Shown here in pieces: positions 10,401 through 20,080 of a stretch of 64,000 nucleotides of DNA; position 1 is the stretch's first letter, and every line of letters begins with the position of its first letter. The stretch covers positions 39,415,920 to 39,479,919 of the forward strand of contig OX104128.1 of the NCBI GenBank assembly GCA_944470555.2, in the 5' to 3' direction. Position numbers and translations under genes: made by a program. This DNA is from Heterobilharzia americana. Lineage: Eukaryota > Platyhelminthes > Trematoda > Strigeidida > Schistosomatidae. The notes under the pieces were generated by a model. That model was not told the DNA's origin. It saw only the letters and a program-made list of their open reading frames with translations, and made no database searches.

Positions 10401-13400
10401 CGATTCAAGTTTTTCTTGTATGGGTCTGAGAAGTTAAGTCCTACCTAATGTATGTCATTATTCAAGATTATAGCACTATACAGGTTTATATTACTTGGGG
10501 GTGTTGTGTTACCTGACCCAGATGGTCTATTCTAAACAGAAAGACTACGGAAGCATCATGGTTATGCCTTCCAGTTCAGAGAAGACAACATATTCAAGAC
10601 AAATTATTTGAGTTGCATATATTCTCGGTCATTTCAAAAGTCTATATTACGAAAAAATTGCGCTTATTTATGCAGCAAACTAAAAAAACACTTCAGTTAT
10701 ACGTGGAACGGGGTTGCAGACCACTTCTCCAAAATTAAATCGATTAAAAATAGTTTGTTTTACGCCGAAAGATCCAATGAGAAAGATTTCGTCCTTACAA
10801 CAGAAAAAGTTAACAACGCCTAACTTTTATTAACCGGTAATGATGAATATAGAAAATCGGCGAAATGATACGTAAATATTTGCTTCATATAATTTGTATT
10901 CAACTAAATAACTACTAAACACATGTTGATAGTACTACTTCAGTTAGGTGGAATTTGCAAACGGTAATAAGCTTGCCATTGCATTTGAAACGCTCCCATT
11001 AATTATAAGATATATTTTAGATAATAAGCTTTAACTTACTTTTCTTGGTAAATTCAGGACTCCAAGATTGAATCCAATGAGAAACGATGACCCAAGACAT
11101 GTGATGAGAACAGTCCAAAAGAGACTGGCCGTAAGACCTCTATTCTGTAAAATAATAAGTAAGAAAAATTGAAAGAAATTCTCAGTAGTTCTTGGGTTAT
11201 CGTTCACTTAACTAACTAATTAAGTATTGTATACGTCAGACATAACCAATGCACTTAAAATATACCCATAAATGAAGTGGATGGAGCGAAATATAAAGTC
11301 GAGTTTTGGTTTAAACTGCACACTTACAAATTATCTAGCTTGTAGACATTTGTTGACATCTATGACGAAAATTTGCCATGCAAATACCAGACCGGTTTAT
11401 ATTCTCATATAGTTTGCTGGCTGGAATAGTAATATGCCAAGGAAATTCCCATTATGATCAGACTAAGAAAAGCAGCTTAGTCAAGGAATTCAATATTAGT
11501 TAGTGTGAGAGCTTTGTCAGTGAATGCAGGTCTCTTGCTGGATAAACTAAAACCTTAATGTTATTTGAATTAAAACCGATTAAAATGATGCAGTTATGTA
11601 CTCTTGCCTTATTTCATTATGAATAACTTGTCTTTTAGACACTTTTAGACACTAGAAATACTGCATGATGATTGAAGATGAAATGAAAATCGTGATCACG
11701 GCAGGATTCAAACCAGTGGTCTATGGGTTACTAACCCAATACTCTACCAACTGAACTCCGAAACCTAGTTGATGATCAGATCCTAATTTCAATTCAATCA
11801 ACAACAGTTTTGTTCAACTAGTGTATGAATTCATGTTACACAGCTGTTCATTCATCGTGTTCACACTAGCTTTACAGTCAATTCTTCTCATCGCAATCCA
11901 AATCAAGCGGAATTGGAGAGAGTGAGCATGATATTGCTTATTAGTATGACTATCCTAGGTGGTCAATAATACGAATGTGCAAAATCATAACCAAGTCAGA
12001 TAGTCATACTGATAATAAACTATAAAGAAAGTAAGTAACAGTTCATTCGTCTATCATACCATGATGTAAAAATAAAAATGCTTTATATATCATATGAGAA
12101 ATCAGAACCGACTGAAGTGATTTTCATTTCCATAGTTAAACAATGAACAATCATTTTTGAGTGTACCACCTCTTGAACTCTGAATGTATTTAATTTGTCA
12201 TCAGTTAATCTCAAGTAGAGTTTGTAGGGGTTACCTCAAACCGCTTAAATGAACCCCAGGAATAAGCAGTAGTACTACTCATGTTTTTGACTATAGTAGT
12301 GTATCGTCGATTAATTAAAGTGAACGATAAAAGGCTTTTGATCAAGTAATGACAGAAGACGCTACGTACTTCTATAGTGGATTCGAGAAAGTGACTATAT
12401 GGAAGAGAGGTCCATATATCAGAAGAACGGATGAAGTAGTATGCAGGATTAATGAATGTCAACTTCTGTTACGCAACATTGAACACACTGATATTTTAAT
12501 TTATCTTAGTGACGAAATGGACTTATGCCTCATTTCGTATAATACCTAAATAAAGTGTGCTAAAATAAACACTGTCTGAATCAGCGGGCACACATATTAC
12601 TTGAAGGTAAGTTGTTCATGAAGACATACGATCCTTCAATTATTGACTGTTCATAATCTTATCTAATAAATACATATAATCAACCCATTAGATGTGTGTG
12701 AATCTAATAGCTGAATATTGTTTCCTATTGTTGCCAAATGGTGTCCCTGTGGATATAGCGAAATTCGAATTCCTATTTACAGTATATCAATCTATTGGCA
12801 AATGTTAAACGGCCAGTCCCATAACTATTCAAGTAAACACACTGGAATTTGTTTGCAAATTAGGGAAATAAAAGTCACTAACATAAAATCATGATCTCAA
12901 AGCTTTAAATATCCGTCACAATTTTGTTAACAGTTAACTGAAATACGAAGTGATCGGTTGGAGAATATACCCTTGAAGTGAGATTACAGATACCTGTACT
13001 GGAAGGAGAAAGTCCATAGCAAACAACGCATTACTTTCAAAATACACGTGCAGTTTATCGGTGTGATATATTCATAAGAAAATTAAGATTTTCGAGTTCA
13101 TCTTTTCCCTATATTAAAATCAACGTGTCGTCCGGATTCCATAAGAAGTGCTGAAGTGATCATTATACTTATCTGTAACTTGATGTTAAGACAACATCGG
13201 AAAATAATCGTGACGAAACTCGAAATATTAGGGAATATATATTTGTCTGAAATGATTTCCTAGTACTTGTGTAACAGATAAAATGTTTTGTGAAAACAAT
13301 CACAAAGAATACGGTGGAATATAAATGTTTGACTACTGTCCGATGCAAACGTGTATAAGCTCTGCCAAGTTTTCTGTTCAGCCAGTAGTTGCACTAAGGT

Positions 13401-13932
13401 AGTACCAGAGCCAACGAAGCTATTCACATCTTTCTCATATCCATTTTGTAGACAAACAATTAACTCGGGCAGATTAAGAATAAAAAGTAATTCACTGAAT
13501 TATCTGACGTCAATTCCGATTCATCGTCCTTAGTTATTCTTGAAATCTTGGATTCTTCACAAATGACATTACGCTGATTAAGCGTGAAAATATGTTGTCC
13601 TACTTGAACAACTAAAATAACTTTCAAGTCGGCTATTGTCAGCAGACATATTACAGCATGTACATGCACGCTGATACTTAAATTCATGCTTATCGACTTC
13701 ATATCTCAAATTTGTGAACAGTTCCTGATAAGTTGCAAAAAACTACATTTTTTCACTGTTCTTATATGATATGCTTAGTCAACTATCATTCGTTTAAGTG
13801 TTAGCAAATCAACCGTTAACTTATAACAACTTATTTATAGAAACAACAAACTGAAAATGAAATAAAAAAGACTAGAAATATACGCAACTTATGACTAAAA
13901 TAATAAGTAGCACTTACTGCAAACGAACCCAT
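1066..13932 (-). CDS. Class I facilitative glucose transporter gene, 3' end outside window
   Basis: This is a split gene for a GLUT-family (major facilitator, sugar porter) protein, resembling the schistosome SGTP transporters that move glucose across the tegument. Which SGTP paralogue it is cannot be told. Five exons join in frame: MGSFA, 35 codons, 149 nt, 592 nt and 432 nt. Introns are 2773, 2911, 1994 and 3896 nt, all GT-AG; donors are GTAAGT three times, then GTTAGT, and GTCAGT after the last exon seen. The product is about 431 residues here; class I GLUTs have about 490-520, so some 60-90 residues (helices 11-12 and the cytoplasmic tail) lie left of base 1. Hallmarks in order are GRRN, GRFIIG, a YLTEVAP...LRG loop, PESPRF, QQLSGIN, ERAGRR and SEIFRQGPR. 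No frameshift or stop was found in the joined exons, so it looks functional. Confidence 0.9.
2309..2354 (+). repeat. Left copy of 46-bp direct repeat
   Basis: It starts GTTTTGTATAAAACATTG and ends TTTTAACGTGTCA. It is nearly identical to 3060-3105 (one mismatch seen), and is read as the remaining piece of the 5' LTR. Confidence 0.75.
2356..3006 (+). pseudogene. Broken gag-protease reading frames of the LTR relic
   Basis: An ATG at 2356 starts MNSTQEPTLTLNDIAAE, which stops at codon 26. A second frame (2465-2857) carries CWHCGTWHFVKSC and GRDCNTVGHNDGFC, two CCHC zinc knuckles of a nucleocapsid. The first cysteine of the second knuckle is replaced by glycine. A third frame from about 2836 reads KYITVQINNH, a stop, then LQIDTASDIT, the active-site stretch of a retroviral-type aspartic protease. 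The frame changes and stops make it a pseudogene. The gag-to-protease frame change could also have been programmed in the parent element. Confidence 0.7.
3048..3438 (+). repeat. Probable 3' LTR
   Basis: This stretch of about 390 bp starts TGTTGTGATGCCCCAG and ends CCATAACA. It contains the right copy of the direct repeat at 3060-3105. Only that part can be compared with a left LTR, so the ends are inferred. Confidence 0.4.
3929..4135. repeat. HH2 SINE tail-out inverted pair
   Basis: Bases 3929-4003 are the minus-strand 3' part of an HH2 SINE: tail, CTGGGAGCAC, CTGTTTCGTCCTAG. The plus-strand copy follows at about 4003-4135 from its B-box (TTCGATCCCTAGCC) to the same tail. The two can fold into a long hairpin. 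The ribozyme of the plus copy has CTAAGGA in place of CUGANGA, so a required guanine is lost; GAAAC, ACAACUGUC and stem I are still recognisable. Confidence 0.8.
4172..4417 (-). repeat. HH2 SINE with probable target-site duplication
   Basis: Read on the minus strand: an A-box-like TGGCTGAATGC, a B-box GAGTCCGATCC, a degraded hammerhead (core CAGAGGA), CCCAGGTTTTCAG, then the tail CATGATGAATACTACTTC. TAAAATATTC lies on both sides (about 4162 and 4420) and again left of the neighbouring pair (about 3912). This fits a target-site duplication reused by two insertions. Confidence 0.75.
5394..5985 (-). CDS. Glucose transporter exon 4 (helices 3-7, central loop)
   Basis: This 592-nt exon carries helices 3 to 6, the large cytoplasmic loop and the start of helix 7. 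Visible motifs are RRNG at the start, GRFIIGINSG, YLTEVAPRDLRG (sugar transporter signature), a helix 5 glutamine in ACHQLAVTIGI, LPFCPESPRFLY at the end of helix 6, and QQLSGINA at the 3' end. The QLS triplet in helix 7 is a class I feature linked to glucose rather than fructose preference. The acceptor is TTATAG and the donor GTTAGT, phase 0 at the 3' end. The loop contains acidic REEMEVA, as in other GLUTs. Confidence 0.97.
6480..7205 (+). mobile_element. 3' end of a non-LTR retrotransposon in GLUT intron 3
   Basis: Broken frames read LIWLGLVLRFLSHRQP, GSWVTLKEISG and NQWLRI. This is a decayed form of the LINE C-terminal pattern LRWLGHVLRM...HRLPRRA...GWKKxRGGQ...QWLE. A 3' UTR follows with GCACTAACCGTTGTCTTC and GTGGCAACTGGAGCGGATG, shared with 43.5 kb, ending in a CT-rich run. 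It is 5' truncated and sits antisense to the transporter. Clade assignment (RTE- or CR1-like) was not resolved. Confidence 0.7.
7208..7243 (+). repeat. TC microsatellite
   Basis: A pure pyrimidine run of (TC)n with CCC interruptions, directly after the LINE 3' end. It may be the element's own tail. Confidence 0.9.
7980..8128 (-). CDS. Glucose transporter exon 3 (first external loop, helix 2)
   Basis: The exon encodes 49 residues plus two bases of a split arginine codon. It begins NIEAYFNETVV, the first external loop, with an NET N-glycosylation site that aligns with the glycosylated loop of GLUTs. It then runs through helix 2 (FVVAAALGAFSCGWVADGLG). The acceptor is TTACAG and the donor GTAAGT. 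The split codon CG|G completes GLGRR with exon 4, giving the conserved GRRN loop between helices 2 and 3. Confidence 0.95.
8885..9035 (+). repeat. HH2 SINE with intact hammerhead core
   Basis: This copy starts near its B-box (GAGTTCAAACCG) and carries the best HH2 ribozyme. It has CTGACGA (8935-8941), stem II GCCCC/GGGGC with loop ATACT, GAAA (8957-8960), a two-pair stem III with loop ACCT, and triplet GTC ending at 8968. Stem I pairs GTACTG with CACTAC, with one C-C mismatch. The tail ACTGATGTCAGTCCGTGATG follows. Type I topology (open stem I, closed II and III) is that of the known Sm-alpha hammerhead. Confidence 0.85.
8929..8974 (+). ncRNA. Hammerhead ribozyme, type I
   Basis: All conserved core nucleotides are present: CUGANGA with C at the variable position, GAAA, and GUC before the expected cleavage point between 8968 and 8969. 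Stem II is five Watson-Crick pairs. Activity is predicted from sequence only; the C-C mismatch in stem I may weaken it. Confidence 0.75.
9405..10120 (+). mobile_element. Reverse transcriptase and C-terminal remnant of a LINE in GLUT intron 2
   Basis: LVDLEYADDIVMLGDDANKMQ at about 9450-9515 is the catalytic YADD region of a non-LTR reverse transcriptase. Further on, VVKLLQLKWLERVLRISNHR and RRTVLIEVGLG match the C-terminal LRWLGHVLRM block. Several stops and frameshifts break it, and the endonuclease and most of the RT are missing. It belongs with the copies at 6.5 and 43.3 kb rather than with the SR2-like group. Confidence 0.75.
11040..11144 (-). CDS. Glucose transporter exon 2 (helix 1)
   Basis: These 35 codons start NRGLTASLFW and end GVLNLPRK, preceded by TTACAG and followed by GTAAGT. 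It covers cytoplasmic N-terminal residues and helix 1, with the GSSFLIGFNLGVLN segment typical of the GLUT first helix, where human GLUT1 has a GxxQFGYNTGV pattern. Phase is 0 at both ends. It is too short to stand out as an open reading frame and was found by looking for the helix 1 motif upstream of exon 3. Confidence 0.9.
11640..11775 (-). repeat. tRNA-derived SINE, third family
   Basis: A tRNA-like head (11693-11765) is followed on the minus strand by a CACGATTTTCATTTCATCTTC tail segment. A related head and tail lie at 30110-30240, which argues for a SINE rather than a single tRNA gene. Confidence 0.65.
11693..11765 (-). tRNA. tRNA-Thr(AGU)-like sequence, probably a SINE head or pseudogene
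   Basis: It folds as a 73-nt cloverleaf. The acceptor GGTTTCG/CGTGATC has one mismatch and two G-T pairs. D arm: GTTC AGTTGGTA GAGT. Anticodon arm: TTGGG TTAGTAA CCCAT, with anticodon AGT. T loop: TTTGAAT. The T stem has two mismatches. The A-box and B-box (GGTTTGAATCC) are recognisable. The mismatches and the shared tail make a working tRNA unlikely. Confidence 0.5.
11780..13910. other. GLUT intron 1, mostly unannotated
   Basis: AT-rich sequence with short chance frames. No repeat family or additional exon could be matched apart from the SINE at its left end. Confidence 0.5.
13918..13932 (-). CDS. Proposed first coding exon of the glucose transporter (MGSFA)
   Basis: ATG GGT TCG TTT GCA is followed directly by a good donor, GTAAGTGC, and joins in phase 0 to the next exon (NRGLT...). 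The result puts 40 residues before the first extracellular loop, as expected for class I GLUTs, which have about 38 residues up to the same point. The 5' UTR would extend upstream to the right; its start and any trans-splice acceptor were not identified. No in-frame stop lies within 45 nt upstream of the ATG, so an extended start is possible. The exon is very short, so this is an inference from splice phase and length. A cDNA would decide. Confidence 0.6.
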
Positions 13933-14225
13933 CGCCAAGCTGAAGTCTTGAATGCAGATCAAAACGAATATGCCACACCTCAGAAAGTGGTCAATTTATT
14001 GTAGACATACCGCCCACTTCAAATTATGGTCCTGACCATTTAGGTCTTAGTTTGTTTATTCACCAATCAGCTAGTTGTTATCAAGGTTAGAAATCACTCA
14101 TACTGCTAACCAATCGAATAGGAAATGTAGCCTATTCGCAAAAATCACTGGACCAAGTTTCATATTAAGGCTAAACAACCAAAATTACTTATTCCTGATT
14201 GGTTGATAGTGGTTGGTCAACTAAC
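13933..14225 (-). promoter_or_regulatory. Putative 5' UTR and promoter region of the glucose transporter
   Basis: This is the stretch immediately upstream of the proposed start codon. On the minus strand it has a GATTGGTG-type reverse CCAAT near 14060, plus ATTGG/CCAAT motifs near 14200, with no clear TATA box. It is assigned only by position. Such motifs are common in AT-rich DNA. Confidence 0.2.
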
Positions 14226-14508
14226 TAACTAGTAAAAGTAATGCACTGGTACAAGCTTTTCGATTGATCTGTTTTTCTGCTTCTGAAAAAATACCAATCG
14301 ACAATGAATATTATCTGATTCCTAAATATTTTATGTGACGTGATAAAAAGCAACGGAAAAGTTTCTATAAGGTTTACTGTATTCACTGGGTGTGTCATAT
14401 GGGCGTGTCTGATTGTCAACAATGTTCTATGAAACTCAGTATCTAGAATAAACTCTGTTGTAGACTTTTTAATCACATGTCACCTGACAAGCAGAGATCA
14501 CACTTGTT

Positions 14509-14640
14509 ACTAGGAGTGACAATAACCGTAATCGGGTGTTCATACTTCCGAGGAAACACATACTAGGACGAAACAGCTGTCTAAAGCTCCCAGGTTTTCA
14601 GTCTTTGTGAAAATTATGTTAGCTCATAATAAATGCTACC
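14509..14640 (+). repeat. Decayed HH2 SINE
   Basis: CATACTAGGACGAAACAGCT and CTCCCAGGTTTTCAG are clear, and a worn tail follows. The hammerhead 5' core is lost (CCGAGGAA). It lies just upstream of the transporter's putative promoter. Confidence 0.7.
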
Positions 14641-15584
14641 TTAAAAGACCCGTTTTAACCTCAAACTTCATTTAATACCTGAATGACAGGTGAATATTTG
14701 TTATACAAATTTCAAATCAATTTGTGTTTTCGACAAAAAAAATAAGGAACCTTAGTTTATCTGAAACATTTAATGTTTAAACGCAGTAGATTTCAAACAT
14801 TCTGGTTACAAACTTACTCGTTATATGAAGTAAAACGAAGAATAAATAGGTTTAAAAATATGATTGATATAAAAAGGGTTAAACTGGTAGTTTATATGGA
14901 AAGAGACAGATGGTACATTAACCACCTCCGTATTAAATTTGAGTTATCTAGGGAGTTTCAATATAAAAGCAGATTGTTTCTGAATACTTAAAAGACTCCT
15001 AGACTTCTCTATAGCTCCATCTTAAACAAACTTCTCATTAAGTTTTGTAAATAGGTTTTAAAACACCACACAAATCAACCTATGATCCTTTTCAGTGATG
15101 TGCTTATCAATAGATGATATTCGATGCCTATTTTTTGAGTCGTTGGGATTTTTCGATTTGATTTGTTGTTTCAGTCATTCTAAAGTGCGCTGTTTTGCCT
15201 GTACCAACGGATTATCCCAATGTGTGTGTAACCAAATGTACAAGTAGAGTTCAAAACGCAGCTGGACGTCACCCAATCGTTCAAGTGCTGCAGTAATTTA
15301 CCGGAGTACATAAGTTTTGTCTTCTTCATGATATTGACCTTCGCTGCACAATATTTTCTCCAGATAACTTCTTCTAGCCTTTATTAGTTTCCCAGACTAT
15401 ATGAGTCACCCATATACGATAGTGTGGTATAAACACTTTCTTTGGGACGGACTGAACAGTGGATCTTCTTTGCTCGGAATTTCTACTGTGATCAATAAAT
15501 TTCGGGAGAAAATCACCGGCGAACAACAATTTGATGTGCTCTGGTATTTCCGCTCTAAAGTGTCTACTTGTGTAAATCCTTAAA

Positions 15585-15781
15585 ACCCAGTTGAGTAGAC
15601 ATTTGACTCGGACGACGAGTTGGGCGTCCGAGTTCAGGGTGATATGGAGGAGGTCATGCGAGGAGGAAATGAGAGCTCGTGGGCTGTCATGGAGTGGGTT
15701 CAAAAGATTTCAGAGAACAGAGTGTACTAGAGACGTGCTACTGAGGCCCTATGTTCGATTAGGAACCCAAGGGACAAATGG
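15585..15781 (+). mobile_element. RTE-like (SR2-type) LINE 3' end
   Basis: This is the last part of ORF2: RRVGRPSSGxxWRR in broken frames, then EEMRARGLSWSxF...ENRVY and NPRDKW. It ends in AGGAACCCAAGGGACAAATG, shared by eight copies in the window. It is heavily 5' truncated. Confidence 0.8.
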
Positions 15782-17967
15782 TAATAAATAGAAACCATGG
15801 TAATTTAGGTACAGTCTTGTTCATGCCTATCATTTTTAATCACCATATTGTCCATAATTCGTTTGTAGAAAGAAACTTCTAGAATGGAATTTGCAAAAAG
15901 ACACTCAAGGTATGACTTGTAGGTATCTGCTAGTCAGTGGCCTAAAGGACTTTCCATGGTCACGCCATCTATCTAGAGGAACTATTCGGTGTGAAATATA
16001 AATTTAGTACTACTGGTGAATAAAAAAAGGTCCTTCAAATTAAGAAACAGGATTAGTAATAGAATATTGTTGGTAGAAATGTAATCATATTAAGTGTTAA
16101 TTGTCTGCACCAAAGGGTCATCAGTGAACCAATTCATATTTTATTCGAGTTGATTTTAATCTGTGAAAAAAGGAAAAGACGAGTATTAACAACTGTGAAA
16201 TCGCAACGGGTATGACTGTGTTTATGCGTTATAAGTGCATGTAATAAAAACTACTAGTTTACATTGAGGTTCATGGAAAAAAACTGTTTATAGTTCTGCT
16301 GTCAGTTATTGAATCTTTCAGTGACATATTTCTTCAGTGAGTTGTAGTAAAAGCAGAATAAAATCCCTATAAACTTCAAACTATGCTTCTTTATCTTTTA
16401 TAAACTGAACGACCATCTAAATGTGATGCTCAGTTGTTGCCGTTGGTCATAGGGTCATTTTATTGGATAATCCATTCTTTGAACCCTGATTTCCCTAGGT
16501 ATGGATCAGCTGGATGAAATTCAGGAAATCTACATGAATTGTAGATAGTAGACTTCAAACTGCCAACTATCATCCTTTGGATATCACAGCCCAAAATAAG
16601 TAGCTTACTTAATTCATTTCCAATGTGTACAACGATTTTCACTACATTAACACAGCTGTTTATTTGCCTGTAGAACAGTGCAATGTATCCATTTTAGGTG
16701 CGTTAGGTGCGTTATCAACGTACGACAGATGAAATCAGCATTTGGCATGTTTAGGTGATGCAAAATGATCCTGAAGATATGTAATACTTAGACTATACAG
16801 TATGATCAAGGTAGATAATGGAGAATATCGTATACGCCTTACAGTACGTTTTCTAGAAACACTTCAACCAGTAAGTTTTCAAGCTTCCTTGTTCATATTC
16901 TTCAGTCAATAAGTGCTTCTATCTTTGACATTTTTATGCTAGCTTCGTTGACTTCATCAATGACATCATTCGGGATCACATTTTAAAGTTTAGGGGACAC
17001 AGGAGAATTATCAATATGATCTTTCAACATATTACACTATAACATCTAAGTTTGGCAGCCCAAGTAGGCCTTGTGAATTCAACTATTAATCAGACGTTAA
17101 TTTACTGATTTTCTCATATCTTAAGTATGATAGCCAAATGATAGATATAATCCAAAGACAAAAGCTATAGATCCACGATAAATATTGATTATCTTCCATG
17201 CGGAAATAAAAACAAACGAAGGTCATCAATTATGATGAGGCAATTACTACAAAGATTGGCTATCATGTTATCGACCCTCATCCTCCCATTTATGAGTATA
17301 ATCAATCTCTATTTTCTATTCATTTATAACAAATTAAAGATATGTGACCTAATCTCCTATTATACAATGATTTTTTAACAAAAATTTGCATTTTTTATGC
17401 GTCATGTGTTTCTTATTTGTGTTCTTTGCTTGTTTATCAGTCAGTAGCACATCTCAATTTTGATGATGATACATATTTATTACATGGTAAATAATACATG
17501 GACATTTTCCCATGTAATGTTTTCAAATAACCAGTGCGAAAGGTTTTCTTACAGACTGGCAACCAGTGCACTTCCCCTTCAAATCTAACTACTATTCGAA
17601 GTCTTTATCAAAGTAAGGAGAATAAGATTGACGTAATAGATTCAGCACATATCTTTTTCGTAACTTAACCTCAGATGCAAACAGTCAGAAATAAACGTGG
17701 AATTAGTATTTAGCTAGAATGAGAAACATACCTAAGAGGCAGTACAAAGTATCATTAACGACGGGAAATATAAAGCATACTAGCAGTGTAAATGATGGTG
17801 ATAAAGTTTGTCTTCTTTTGGGTTAATAGATGAAAAACTCCACAGTTTGAACAGCTAGTGGAAGAATAGTTATGATGATAGAATAGTCGCTATCATCATC
17901 GTAATAACAATGTGATCATACTAATGACCGAATTCGTTTTGAGGGTTTTAGACAGTTTATTCAAGCG

Positions 17968-18235
17968 GCATTCATTACGGACTGAGATCAATTGAAAACC
18001 TGGGAGAAGTGGACAGCTTTGTTATCCTAGTATGCGACGCCTCAGCAATGACTACCCTTGTCCCAGTCAAGGTTTGAAACCCAGATCCTTCAAGTTTGGC
18101 AGCTAGCACGTCACCGCTGAGTAAACAGTGGATAGGGAGTCCCATAATAAGACTAAACAGCTGTTCAGTGCCGCCAGGTTTTCAATGGTTCACCAACGTC
18201 TTGTTAGTATGTGATAAATTTCAACTTGAAATGAA
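17968..18235. repeat. HH2 SINE tail-out inverted pair
   Basis: Left half (17968-18122) is a minus-strand copy: tail, CTGGGAGAAGTGG, degraded ribozyme, B-box GGTTTGAAACCC, A-box region. Right half (about 18125-18235) is a plus-strand copy with GGAGTCCCATAATAAG, CTAAACAGCTGTTC and its tail. Both ribozyme cores are broken. Confidence 0.7.
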
Positions 18236-18599
18236 TGTTATGTAACGTAGGGCAAATAGAAACGGTTGTGAAGATACGACAGATGACTGAAAAAGGATAA
18301 GGTAGAGGATAGAATACTTGCTAAAGTAATCCTGGAATAATCATTGCTTCTTCCTATGCATAAAGGTCAAGTTTAAAGTGTTCTATGGTTATTGATTCTG
18401 AAAGGCAAAGTAAAGCAAAGGTTATTTCATTGATGTTTCATTTTAAAGGTTACAGATTCATCTAGACTGTGTCATAAATAAATAAGCTTTCTCAGCATCA
18501 ATTGGATTACTGAGATTTTTTCAATTGCGTTTGCCCTGTTTTAGTTATATTTCCCATTGTAAATGATAACTTTTGTTCCACCTAAAATGTATGCTTCTC

Positions 18600-18700
18600 A
18601 TTCTATCCCAATACTAATTTCCCATTTATTCCAGACTGTTCGCAACTAAGGAGAAGTCACGAAATAAATATGAGCTGAATTTATTCTGCAAATCTTGTGT
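18600..18700 (+). repeat. Penelope-like element 3' end fragment
   Basis: GAAATAAATATGAGCTGAAT and TTATTCTGCAAAT match the end of the Penelope-like 3' UTR at 56077-56125. A hammerhead-like arrangement, CTAAGGA (18646) then GAAA (18661), is visible with the core changed. Confidence 0.4.
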
Positions 18701-19014
18701 CTCTTACTTTGATGAGGACGATGAAATTTCATTTTGACTGCTAAGCTAAGCGATGGAATACTACATGAAAGTGTGCAGTATTAGATGCCTACCTGATGCA
18801 GTTTTTAATCAAACAAGTAGGGCAAAAGTGACTACATCTCTGAGTACCTTATTCAATGTTTTGAATAAGAATCTATAGGAGAGAATGGATTTCCTTTAGG
18901 ATATTAAATCTACTGCAAAGCAGGTCCATCCAGCTAAAAAGTCCCAAATAAGATGAAACTCACGTCTTAGGTTTCATTACTAGCCACCAAGATAAGTATG
19001 ACATCACGAATATC

Positions 19015-19115
19015 CGGCAGTATTTAGGCATCCGTGCAGGAGCCCATTTGTTAACATAGGTTGGAGTTGACCTTGAATAGAAGGAAGGAACTACAAGTAT
19101 CAAACAAACAATAAA
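19015..19115 (+). repeat. Sm-alpha-like SINE 3' tail
   Basis: GGCAGTATTTAGGCATCCGT, GAGCCCAT and ACTACAAGTATC...AATAAATAAC match the 3' part of the family; head and ribozyme are missing. Confidence 0.65.
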
Positions 19116-19954
19116 TAACTTAGTTTTAGAGATTCCTAAAAAGGTAGCTCTAAACACCTAGCTAGAAGTTTTATCCGTAAAATAACTTTAAGGAATATTT
19201 TAAGATTGTAAACACCCGTAATTGAACTGGCTTAAATGAATTTCTGCTCATTGCTAGTTATCTCAACCTCTTAATTACACCTTACTTGGTGAAGTATTGC
19301 CTTAAATATCCTTTTTAATCTTTTTCAGAAGCACATTACTTTCAAATGATATTTAATAAAATTGTTAGTATACTTTAGTAACGTTTTGGACTGGTTATCC
19401 ATTCATGAAATGAGCAACACAGTATTGAGAAAAATATTATTGTAACACTTGGAGAAATTAATGAACGGATCCCAAAGACTAGATTGGTTTAATTCAGTGC
19501 TAAAGTATAGATTTATGCTCATCAGATGACTAATTCATAAATGCAGTTGTCAGTAATCATGACATTAAATCACATATCTTGCGGTTTCAATTAAAAAAAG
19601 GAATGAACGTCAACATCATCAAATAATCAGAGATTGAGCCCAAAGTTTACATTCTTTACAGGTTATGACGTAATCAATGATGTGTTTCAAAACTATGATT
19701 TTGCTAGGCATAACACCACGGTAAACTTATATACTGCTAATTAAAGGTGTAGGTTTCACAAACAAACAAGTAGGGGGAAAGACAAACTGAAAATGAAATT
19801 CTTGAGTCTAGTAGCATAGAATTGCTCCTCAAATGAACAGTGAATGCATATTTCGTCCTCGATAATACATATTACAGACAAATAGATGAAATGAATATGA
19901 CTTCAGCATTAGACCCATTTATTACAGGCTTCTTTTCAATTGAATTACCATAAT

Positions 19955-20080
19955 TAACATTCAGGCGGTATCCAGGCATCCGCATAGAAGCCCATAGGCC
20001 AATGGAGGTCGAACAATTCGATCCAATAAAACAACGGAGAATTACAAGTACATTAATAAATAGTAAAAAAATATACAATT
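19955..20080 (+). repeat. Sm-alpha-like SINE 3' tail
   Basis: TCAGGCGGTATCCAGGCATC, AGCCCATAGGCCAATGGAGG, TTCGATCCAATAAAACAACG and GAATTACAAGTA form a good 3' tail with no ribozyme. Confidence 0.75.

Noticed and set aside
14090..14220. Possible further HH2 copy upstream of the transporter
   Set aside because: Only TCATATTAAGGCTAAACAAC resembles the ribozyme; stems and tail cannot be aligned.
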